From Clostridiales bacterium (GTDB lineage: Bacteria > Bacillota > Clostridia > Oscillospirales > Acutalibacteraceae), in contig JAJBVC010000029.1 in NCBI GenBank assembly GCA_020860025.1, forward strand, positions 1 to 23,486: a DNA stretch of 23,486 nucleotides. The letters run 5' to 3'. Below the pieces are notes generated by a model, which saw only the letters and a list, made by a program, of their open reading frames with translations, searched no databases and was not told where the DNA came from. Shown piece after piece: positions 1 to 6,468 of the stretch. Position numbers and translations under genes: made by a program. Numbering within the stretch: position 1 is the stretch's first letter; every line of letters begins with the position of its first letter.

Positions 1-23
1 TTGGTCGAGGTGTCGTCAAAACA
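1..23 (-). repeat. tRNA-Pro 3'-end-like repeat, copy 1
   Basis: The first 23 bases are identical to bases 74-96. Read on the minus strand, each copy ends in CACCTCGACCA, exactly the 3' acceptor strand, discriminator base and CCA of the tRNA-Pro at 247-323. The upstream part (TGTTTTGACGA on the minus strand) does not match the tRNA T-arm, so only the acceptor end is shared. The unit may continue beyond the window start. It could be a recombination or attachment-site remnant, a decayed tRNA, or part of a small repeat family. Confidence 0.6.
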
Positions 24-30
24 TATTACA

Positions 31-67
31 AAATAAAAAAACAACAAGGACGGATTAACCGCCCCTG
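31..67 (-). terminator. Terminator downstream of repeat copy 2
   Basis: On the minus strand a 9-bp stem (bases 45-53 with 59-67, two pairs being G-U) with a 5-base loop is followed by a T-rich tract complementary to the A-run at 31-41. It lies just 3' of the acceptor-like fragment at 74-96. Its layout and partial sequence resemble the terminator that follows the intact tRNA-Pro. Confidence 0.5.
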
Positions 68-73
68 CTATTA

Positions 74-96
74 TTGGTCGAGGTGTCGTCAAAACA
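74..96 (-). repeat. tRNA-Pro 3'-end-like repeat, copy 2
   Basis: This is an exact 23-base copy of bases 1-23, offset by 73 bases. Together with the terminator at 31-67 it looks like a tRNA 3' end plus terminator without the tRNA body. Bases 97-159 hold no gene that I can recognise. Confidence 0.6.
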
Positions 97-159
97 CATT
101 TCACATTCAAACAAATTGCTGACGCAATTCATAACGAATGCTCCATATGTTTTTCCTCT

Positions 160-186
160 CGGCGACAGTACAAGTATCTGTCGCCG
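160..186. terminator. Perfect 9-bp hairpin, possible terminator
   Basis: CGGCGACAG at 160-168 pairs perfectly with CTGTCGCCG at 178-186 around a 9-base loop. There are short T-rich stretches on both sides (TTTTT at 150-154 and TTCTTT at 187-192), so direction is unclear. It sits between the tRNA-Pro terminator and the upstream repeat fragments. Confidence 0.4.
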
Positions 187-207
187 TTCTTTAACCTAAT
201 GCAATCG

Positions 208-246
208 AAAGATAAACAGGAGCAGATGAACCGCTCCTGTTATCTT
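208..246 (-). terminator. tRNA-Pro terminator
   Basis: A long hairpin directly follows the tRNA CCA end. AACAGGAGC at 215-223 pairs with GCTCCTGTT at 233-241, and the stem extends through AAAGAT/ATCTTT (208-213 with 242-247) past one bulged A. On the minus strand it is followed by TTTATCTTT-type sequence. Confidence 0.7.
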
Positions 247-323
247 TGGTCGAGGTGACAAGATTTGAACTTGCGGCCCCCACGTCCCGAACGTGGTGCT
301 CTACCAAACTGAGCCACACCTCG
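247..323 (-). tRNA. tRNA-Pro (anticodon CGG)
   Basis: The minus strand folds as a full 77-base tRNA with encoded CCA. The acceptor stem CGAGGTG pairs with CACCTCG, followed by discriminator A and CCA (247-249). The D-arm has the usual AGTTTGGTAGAGC form. The anticodon stem CCACG/CGTGG encloses the 7-base loop TTCGGGA, giving anticodon CGG (proline, codon CCG). The T-loop is TTCAAAT. A terminator follows at once. Confidence 0.95.
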
Positions 324-376
324 ATATTTGCAATTTTCAGTGATTGTTTAGTACCCTGACAACACTGTGCTATATA

Positions 377-404
377 TTATTACACAAACTTAATCATTTT
401 GCAA
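377..404 (-). promoter_or_regulatory. Possible tRNA-Pro promoter
   Basis: On the minus strand a TTGCAA -35-like hexamer (399-404) and a TAATAA -10-like hexamer (377-382) are separated by 16 bases. They lie about 50 bases upstream of the tRNA 5' end. The region is AT-rich, so chance matches are likely. Confidence 0.35.
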
Positions 405-421
405 GTAAAAAAATATTTTTT

Positions 422-450
422 TTGACAGTATATAGCGGTAATGTTATAAT
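422..450 (+). promoter_or_regulatory. Consensus sigma-A promoter for the GH51 operon
   Basis: TTGACA at 422-427 and TATAAT at 445-450 are both perfect hexamers with a 17-base spacer. Transcription should start near 457, giving a leader of about 120 bases before the ATG at 579. The leader holds the 13-bp tandem repeat at 484-509. Confidence 0.85.
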
Positions 451-483
451 GATTATGCGGTATTTGAAAAAATACAAAGTATT

Positions 484-509
484 CTAAAGCGTCAAACTAA
501 AGCGTCAAA
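484..509 (+). repeat. Exact 13-bp tandem repeat in the GH51 leader
   Basis: CTAAAGCGTCAAA occurs twice in immediate succession (484-496 and 497-509), about 30-50 bases downstream of the predicted transcription start. Position and exactness suggest a two-site operator or a leader element, but no known regulator site was recognised. The core GCGTCAAA also occurs on the minus strand in the glgB leader (23284-23291). Confidence 0.6.
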
Positions 510-578
510 TACATTTTTGAGTGCTTATCAAATGCCGATATATCAGGCAAATTCCAAATAAAATTAAGGAGCAAAACC

Positions 579-3119
579 ATGAAAAAAGTATTTTCCGTTA
601 TTTTACCCCTTTTGCTGATATTAAATATCGGCATTATTCCCGCTTCGGCTAAAGATGTTACAAGTCTGTCAGTTTCGGCAAACGATGATTACACAGAAAT
701 TTCCGACAGTTTGTACGGTCTTTTTATTGAGGATATATCATACGCTTGCGACGGCGGTTTGGTATCAAACTTAATTAACAACAATTCATTTGAATACGAA
801 TTCAACAAAACCACAGCTTGGCAAGCCGACGGTATTGAATTTTCCGCTGATGAGACTGATACTCCGATGAATGAAAATAATCAAAGCTACGCAACGGTTA
901 CCGTAAGCTCCGCCGGTACGCTTACAAACACAGGATACACAGAAATGTATGAGTACAAAACTTATACTCGTGACGAAGAGCTTGCAAGCACGCCCGATAT
1001 GGGATTTAAGGAAGATGAGGAGTACGATTTTTCCTGCTACATATATAACAAGGATTTTTCAGGTACAGTTTCTGTATATTTGGATTCAAAAAAGAACAAG
1101 GACAAAACAGAGCTTGACATCAGCGCCTGTAACGACGGCTGGAGCGAGGTATCGGCGACTCTTAAATCAGCTGCAACAGAAGACGGCGGACTGACATTTG
1201 AATTTGACGGAAGCGGTACAATTTGCATTGATTTTGTTTCTCTTGTATCTAAAAGCAGTTACGGCTACGGTACTTCAGAGTGGAAATATACAACATTAAG
1301 AAGCGACCTTTACGAATCTCTTGAACAGCTCAGTCCTTCGTTTATTCGTTTTCCCGGCGGATGTCTTGCCGAGGGCGACAGTCTTACAAATCTTTATGAC
1401 TGGAAGGAAACTATAGGCCCGCTTGAGGAGAGAACGCAGTCTTACAACCTTTGGCGTGACGATTACGGCAGAGATTATATAAACACAAATTCAATGGGTT
1501 ATCACGAATATTTCCAGCTTTGCAAGGATTTGGGTGCAGAGGCTTTGCCTATTGTAAATGTAGGTTTAACGTGTCAGGGAAGATGTGCTTATGACGATTA
1601 CGTTGTTGCACTTGAAAAGTCGGGTATGACCGATGACGAGTGGGAAACATATATGACCGATACACGCAATATGCCCGAGGATAATACAGAGTGGAGAACA
1701 GAATATACCGAATATATAGAGAGCCTTAATATTAACAGCCGTGACGATTTTGAGGACTGGCTTGATACAGTAGCACTCAGACCGGGAACAAGCGAATGGG
1801 ACGCTTATGTTCAGGATGTTCTTGATTTGATTGAATATGCAAACGGCGACGCCCAAACGAGCTACTGGGGTGCGCTTCGTGCCGAAAACGGAAGCGAAGA
1901 GCCTTTTAACATTAAATATATCGGTCTCGGTAATGAAAACTGGGGCGAGATTTACGAGCGTAATTTTAAAGCCTTATATGAAGAAGTTAAGGAAGTTTAT
2001 CCCGAAATTACCGTTATATCATCATCGGGTACATGGCTTGACGGCGATGCGTATGATGAAAACTGGAGCTGGATTAGCGAGGACTACAGCGATACGATAG
2101 TAGATGAGCATTATTATACGGCAGACGGCTATCTTTTCAGCAATAATGACAGATATGATGATTTTGACCGTGATTCGGCACACGTATTTATAGGTGAATA
2201 CGCAGCAACTTCATGGGGAGTCGGTACTCTCGAAACAAAATCAAATCTTTGGGAAGCTATTGAGGAAGCGAGCTACCTTACGGGAATTGAGCGAAACGCA
2301 GATATTGTTGATATGATTTCCTATGCGCCGACGTTCGCCAAGGTAAATGCTCAGTGCTGGATGCCTAATTTGATTTGGTTTGATTCTCAGGAGGTTGTGC
2401 TGACACCGAGTTACTATATGCAAATGCTGTTTGCAAATAACTACGGAAGTAAGTATCTTAAATCGAACTTTGATAACGGTACGACTATAGAAAATGAAAT
2501 TTACGAGTCCGTAACCGTCGATGAAGAAAATGAAGTTTTATATATCAAACTTGTAAACTCAGCGAAAAAAGCACAGACGGTAAATATTTCTTTAAGTGAT
2601 TTCGGCAGCATTAACCGAGTGTCCGCTCAGTCGCTTAAAAGCTCATATTGGGGTGCCTGCAACGAGGTAGGATATAATGCAATTTATCCTGTTGAGGAGA
2701 ATTTGGAATTTACTCAGTCGGGCAGTATCGAGGTTGATTTGGCTAAGAATGATATTACGGTTATTCGTGTTGCTTACGGCGATAACGACGGCTCGTCACT
2801 GTATACCTTGCCTGATTTTATCGAAACAATTCCGTCCGCTACAAAATATTATCCTCCCGCTATAAGAATCGGTGTTCCGTGCGGTATTGCGGCGGCAGTT
2901 GTTGTAATCATTTTAATTATTGTAATAATTAAGCTTGTTAAAAAGCATAAGGCAAAGAAAAAGCTGAACAAAAGCAATGATAATGACAGTAATGATAATG
3001 ATAGTATCGAAAGCATAGAAAACAGTGTTCCGAAGCCGGATGAAATAACACAGGATAATCAGGACGACAAACCGAATTTACCGCCTGATGAAAAAGAAAA
3101 TTTTGACGGAAAAGAGTAA
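579..3119 (+). CDS. Membrane-anchored GH51 alpha-L-arabinofuranosidase
   Basis: Predicted to release arabinofuranose side chains from arabinoxylan or arabinan outside the cell. Residues 1-24 are a signal peptide ending in PASA. The GH51 start (SDSLYGLFIEDI) is followed at about 70-225 by a CBM4-like beta-sandwich, then a TIM barrel with RFPGG (257-261). The general acid/base is Glu453 in GNENW and the nucleophile Glu540 in FIGEYAA. An acidic stretch at roughly 345-425 enlarges one barrel loop compared with typical GH51 enzymes. After the C-terminal beta domain a single membrane helix (about 764-787) leads into a Lys-rich then Asp/Asn/Glu-rich tail of about 60 residues, so the enzyme is probably tethered to the membrane. 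AAGGAG at 566-571 fixes the ATG. The dehydrogenase gene starts 8 bases after its stop. The GH51 call is firm; the exact substrate is inferred. Confidence 0.93.
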   Translation: MKKVFSVILPLLLILNIGIIPASAKDVTSLSVSANDDYTEISDSLYGLFIEDISYACDGGLVSNLINNNSFEYEFNKTTAWQADGIEFSADETDTPMNENNQSYATVTVSSAGTLTNTGYTEMYEYKTYTRDEELASTPDMGFKEDEEYDFSCYIYNKDFSGTVSVYLDSKKNKDKTELDISACNDGWSEVSATLKSAATEDGGLTFEFDGSGTICIDFVSLVSKSSYGYGTSEWKYTTLRSDLYESLEQLSPSFIRFPGGCLAEGDSLTNLYDWKETIGPLEERTQSYNLWRDDYGRDYINTNSMGYHEYFQLCKDLGAEALPIVNVGLTCQGRCAYDDYVVALEKSGMTDDEWETYMTDTRNMPEDNTEWRTEYTEYIESLNINSRDDFEDWLDTVALRPGTSEWDAYVQDVLDLIEYANGDAQTSYWGALRAENGSEEPFNIKYIGLGNENWGEIYERNFKALYEEVKEVYPEITVISSSGTWLDGDAYDENWSWISEDYSDTIVDEHYYTADGYLFSNNDRYDDFDRDSAHVFIGEYAATSWGVGTLETKSNLWEAIEEASYLTGIERNADIVDMISYAPTFAKVNAQCWMPNLIWFDSQEVVLTPSYYMQMLFANNYGSKYLKSNFDNGTTIENEIYESVTVDEENEVLYIKLVNSAKKAQTVNISLSDFGSINRVSAQSLKSSYWGACNEVGYNAIYPVEENLEFTQSGSIEVDLAKNDITVIRVAYGDNDGSSLYTLPDFIETIPSATKYYPPAIRIGVPCGIAAAVVVIILIIVIIKLVKKHKAKKKLNKSNDNDSNDNDSIESIENSVPKPDEITQDNQDDKPNLPPDEKENFDGKE

Positions 3120-3127
3120 GAAAATCA

Positions 3128-4096
3128 ATGAATATAACCTTTTTTTCAGGTGTAACCACACCGGATTTAAGCTACAGTCAACTGCCACAGCTGAAAAATC
3201 ATAATGTTTCTTTTTTCAAAATGAATGAGGGAGCTTTGCTGATTAAGCAGGCTCCCGAAACACAGGTGCTTATCGTTGACGCAATGGGAAAAGTACCGAA
3301 TGAAATGATTGACGCTTTGCCGCAGCTTAAGCTTATACATTCAGAGGGAGTCGGCTATCAGGGAGTTGATACGGCATATGCGGCAAAAAAAGGTATTGCC
3401 GTTTGCAACAATAAAGGTGTTAATGATACCGCCGTTGCCGAGGATGCAATTCTCTTAATGCTTGCGTGCCTGAAATCAATAATAACAGGTCATCAAAGTG
3501 TTTATGAGGGACGTCAAATGGATGTAAAAAAAGCGTCGTTCGGTATTATACGTGAGCTTAGTCAATGCACTGTAGGACTTATAGGCTTCGGCGATATTGC
3601 AAGAGCGACAGCGAAATTTGCTAACGCTTTGGGTGCAACCGTTATATATTCAAACCGTACCAGATATGAAAATTTGGAACGTGAGTATAATGTAAAATAT
3701 GTTGATAGAGATACATTGCTTAAAACATCAGATTTTGTATCTCTCCATGTTGCTGTTACAAACGATACAAAGGAAATGGCAAACGATGATTTTTTCAGCA
3801 AGATGAAAAGCGATGCATATCTTATAAATACTTCAAGAGGCGAGCTTGTTAATAATGAAGCGCTTTTAAACGCTCTTTTGACCGATAAAATTGCAGGCGT
3901 AGGTCTTGACGTTATCGCTCCCGAGCCTGTTCAGGCGGACAATATTCTTCTTGATGAGAGAATTAAGGATAAGCTTGTTTTAACTCCGCATATTGCCGGA
4001 ATTACAAATCTTACAGTCAATAAAATTTATCAGTCTATATGGGACAATATCACAAGGCTGATTAACGAACAGCCGTTAAAAAATAAAGTAAACTGA
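3128..4096 (+). CDS. D-isomer-specific 2-hydroxyacid dehydrogenase
   Basis: An NAD(P)-dependent cytosolic dehydrogenase of the D-2-hydroxyacid family (D-lactate, glycerate, phosphoglycerate or related substrates). At 322 residues it has the usual length without an ACT or ASB regulatory domain, which argues against classical SerA. The nucleotide-binding turn is GFGDIA (153-158). The catalytic set is complete: Arg237 in NTSRGE, Glu266 in APEP and His288 in TPHIAG. It lies 8 bases after the arabinofuranosidase stop, so it is probably co-transcribed; the ribosome site is weak (AAAAGAG within the upstream gene end). A role in reducing a 2-keto acid from sugar catabolism would fit, but the substrate cannot be read from sequence. 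Confidence 0.88.
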   Translation: MNITFFSGVTTPDLSYSQLPQLKNHNVSFFKMNEGALLIKQAPETQVLIVDAMGKVPNEMIDALPQLKLIHSEGVGYQGVDTAYAAKKGIAVCNNKGVNDTAVAEDAILLMLACLKSIITGHQSVYEGRQMDVKKASFGIIRELSQCTVGLIGFGDIARATAKFANALGATVIYSNRTRYENLEREYNVKYVDRDTLLKTSDFVSLHVAVTNDTKEMANDDFFSKMKSDAYLINTSRGELVNNEALLNALLTDKIAGVGLDVIAPEPVQADNILLDERIKDKLVLTPHIAGITNLTVNKIYQSIWDNITRLINEQPLKNKVN

Positions 4097-4113
4097 AAGG
4101 CTATGGAATTCAT

Positions 4114-5004
4114 ATGAAAAATATGAAAAGAGTTTTCTCTCTGTTAATTTGCGCAGTGTTAATTATCGCAAGTTTTTCAGGATGTTCAAAGGCAACTCAA
4201 TACAGTGTAAGCTATACAAAAAATGACAGCGATGTGGCAATCGTCAGCTTTAACTGTGCGGCGCCGTGGGGCAATCTGCTTAAAGGAACAAGCTCGAGTG
4301 CGAGAGTAAAGCGTTTTGCCGCATATATGAACGCTGTAAAGCCGGATTCAATCGGAACGCAGGAAATGAACAGCGACTGGCTTGAAATGCTTGGTGATCT
4401 TATGAGTGATTATGACAGCTACGGTGTTGTTCGAGGCGGAGACGAAAACGAAAAGAAAAGCGAAATGAACGCTGTTTTTTGGCTTAAAGATAAATATGAC
4501 TGTGTTGATAAGGGTACATTCTGGCTTTCGGAAACTCCCGATACTCAAAGCAAATATGAGGGCGCCGGATGCTACAGAATCTGCACATATGTCGTTCTTG
4601 TTAATAAATCGGATGCCACAAGCTATATTCACTTTAATACCCACCTTGATAATGCAAGCGATGATGCAAGAAATTTTGGCGCACAGGTTATACTTGACAA
4701 AATCAGTGAAATCAGCGCTTTATATCCCGACGCAGGTATAATTCTTACAGGCGATTTTAACGATACTATCGACAGTCTGCCGTATAATACGATAGCTCAA
4801 ACGCTCAGCGATACAATAAAGCTGACGAGCAGCGAGGATGAAGTTATGAGTACGTATACCGATTGGGGTCAGATTGAGGATGAACAGACACCTATAGATT
4901 TTATTTTTACAAATAAAGACGCTACTGATTATGTCGTCCTTGACGATATTTCAAACGGCTACGTTTCAGACCATTACGGAATATTGTCAACAATTACACT
5001 TTAA
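4114..5004 (+). CDS. Secreted endonuclease/exonuclease/phosphatase-family lipoprotein
   Basis: A metal-dependent phosphodiesterase or phosphatase of the EEP superfamily, probably anchored outside the membrane. The N-terminus is a lipoprotein signal with lipobox FSGC and lipidated Cys23 (counting from the ATG at 4114; a second in-frame ATG lies at 4123). The core motifs are present in order: Glu84 in GTQEM, His177 in NTHLD, Asp214/Asn216 in TGDFND, PIDFIFTN, and Asp286-His287 in SDHYG, so it should be active. The family covers DNases, sphingomyelinases, inositol-phosphate phosphatases and others, and substrate is unresolved. It is the last gene of the three-gene unit, 17 bases after the dehydrogenase, and a strong terminator follows. 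Confidence 0.87.
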   Translation: MKNMKRVFSLLICAVLIIASFSGCSKATQYSVSYTKNDSDVAIVSFNCAAPWGNLLKGTSSSARVKRFAAYMNAVKPDSIGTQEMNSDWLEMLGDLMSDYDSYGVVRGGDENEKKSEMNAVFWLKDKYDCVDKGTFWLSETPDTQSKYEGAGCYRICTYVVLVNKSDATSYIHFNTHLDNASDDARNFGAQVILDKISEISALYPDAGIILTGDFNDTIDSLPYNTIAQTLSDTIKLTSSEDEVMSTYTDWGQIEDEQTPIDFIFTNKDATDYVVLDDISNGYVSDHYGILSTITL

Positions 5005-5017
5005 TGAATTTCAGCAA

Positions 5018-5053
5018 AAAAGCACCTTTGATTTCTCAAAAGTGCTTTTGTAT
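5018..5053 (+). terminator. Terminator of the GH51 operon
   Basis: Bases 5018-5031 pair with 5036-5049 over 14 positions with one C-A mismatch around a TTTC loop. The 3' arm ends in TTTT and continues GTATTT. It sits 14 bases after the EEP stop. It also shows that the open frame running through this hairpin from 4931 is not a genuine N-terminus. Confidence 0.85.
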
Positions 5054-5110
5054 TTAATATTTGTTGAATGTCTTGTATTTATTATACCATTATCAGTGGA
5101 TTTTGCAATA

Positions 5111-6309
5111 TTTTCGGCATGGTTTAAAGCATTGTCAGCGAATATAAAGACAGAAACGGTTTTATTGGTTAATGATATGTGTGTGGAAATAGTCGATGTA
5201 GCCAACAAAAAATTTGAGCGTTTTAAAAATGACAACTCATTAAAGCATATTCAAAATACGCTTTACATAGATAGGAAAGCCATAGATATTATTGATTGCT
5301 GTGATGACAGCGACGGCGGCATTTCTGTAATTTTGGAAACTGTAAAAGAAAATCTTTATAATATGGCAAAACTGTTTACTCGTCAAAAAATGACGAAGAC
5401 AGCAAGCAGTGTTTAGATATGCTCTGTGCAGAAGCGGAAAACAAATCATATGATTATTGGTTTTCGGAAAAGATTGAATTTATTGAGATTGCGTTGATTT
5501 TTTCACAGTATAATGCTAATTTGATTTTGCAGGAATCAGACGAACTAATCAATCAGTGTAAGGATAATGACAGCTATTATCTTGACCGTGTGATTTTGCT
5601 CAAATACAAATTATTAAAGCAGAGCGAAAATCAAAATGAAGCCGATGAATTTTTGTTCAGCTATATTGATTGTGACGGAGTGCGTGAGTATATTGTTAAA
5701 AAATATACAGAAGAAAAAAACTACGATAAGGCGGAAAGGCTATGTCTTGACAAACTAAAAGAAAAAGATTCTTCTTATATTTGGAACGATTTGCTCAGCG
5801 AAATTTATGAAAAATCGAGGCAGTTTGAAAAGCAGCTTGATATTGAGTTAAATGAACTTTTAACCGGAAGGGCGAAAAAATATGACAAAGTAAAAATTTT
5901 AATGCAAAAGCTCGGATTGTGGGGAAATGAATATAACAGCTTGCTTTTAAAATTATCGAATAAACTTTCTCCTCACGCATTTGGCAAAATTCTGGAATCC
6001 GAGGGTGAATACGAAAAACTTTTTGATTTGGTTAAAAAGAACAGATATTTACTTGACGGTTATTTTAAGATAATTGTCAGAAAATTTCCTAAAGAAACTT
6101 ATATTATGTATAGCGACTATATAATTGAAAATGCTAAAACGGCATATTCAAGAAATCAATATGCTGTTCTTTGCAAAAAAATCGGTGATTTATATAATTA
6201 TGGCGGTAAGACAGAAGCAATGCAAACGGCGGATTTCTTAAAAAGAGAATATCCGAGAAAATCAGCCCTTTGCGATGAGATTGATAAAATATCAAAGCGC
6301 TTTAAATAA
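5111..6309 (+). pseudogene. 5'-truncated, frameshifted remnant of a helical repeat protein (SWIM-type C-terminus?)
   Basis: Protein-like sequence starts around 5111 in one frame and runs to a stop at 5414-5416. The next frame continues it from about 5380 to 6309. Reading across gives ...NMAKLF / SSKNDEDSKQCLDMLCAEAE..., a smooth join that a single base lost near 5378-5381 would explain. No plausible start exists: the ATG at 5177 has no ribosome site, and further upstream the frame runs through the terminator at 5018-5053. The 3' part (about 300 codons) is charged, all-helical and TPR/HEAT-like. Its general look recalls the C-terminal half of Firmicute SWIM zinc-finger proteins, but the Cys/His finger is absent, so that family call is tentative. 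A functional short protein from the ATG at 5419 (296 residues) is not excluded, though it lacks a clear ribosome site. Confidence 0.65.
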
Positions 6310-6365
6310 AATGTTTTTGTTAAAAATGAAACTGTAAAACAATGTGTGTAAGTTAGAAAACAAAA

Positions 6366-6412
6366 GTCCTATAATAATGTTGGAGCCAATACCCCAATAT
6401 TTATTATAGGAC
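6366..6412. repeat. 18-position inverted repeat between convergent genes
   Basis: GTCCTATAATAA (6366-6377) and TTATTATAGGAC (6401-6412) are a perfect 12-bp inverted repeat. After a 2/3-base internal loop the stem continues as TTGG/CCAA (6380-6383 with 6394-6397). It lies between the 3' ends of the remnant gene and nrdD. It could be a bidirectional terminator, although it lacks proper T-tracts, or the relic of a small mobile element. No transposase is present nearby. Confidence 0.5.
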
Positions 6413-6468
6413 ATATTGTTTTGATTTAAAGATAAATCGGTTATGGAGTTTGTTCAAGGATGATTAAA

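Noticed and set aside
1..96. CRISPR repeat pair (23-base repeats 73 bases apart)
   Set aside because: There are only two copies, the interval contains a terminator, and the repeat matches a tRNA acceptor end.
3128..4096. Calling the dehydrogenase serA (phosphoglycerate dehydrogenase)
   Set aside because: It has no ACT or ASB domain and no serine-pathway neighbours; only the broad family is supported.
4931..5176. Open frame starting at 4931 as a true N-terminus for the helical protein
   Set aside because: It overlaps the end of the EEP gene out of frame, has no ribosome site and reads straight through the terminator hairpin at 5018-5053.
5375..5392. Programmed -1 ribosomal frameshift
   Set aside because: The zero-frame codons CAA AAA do not form an X XXY YYZ heptamer, and the gene lacks a real start, so mutation is simpler.
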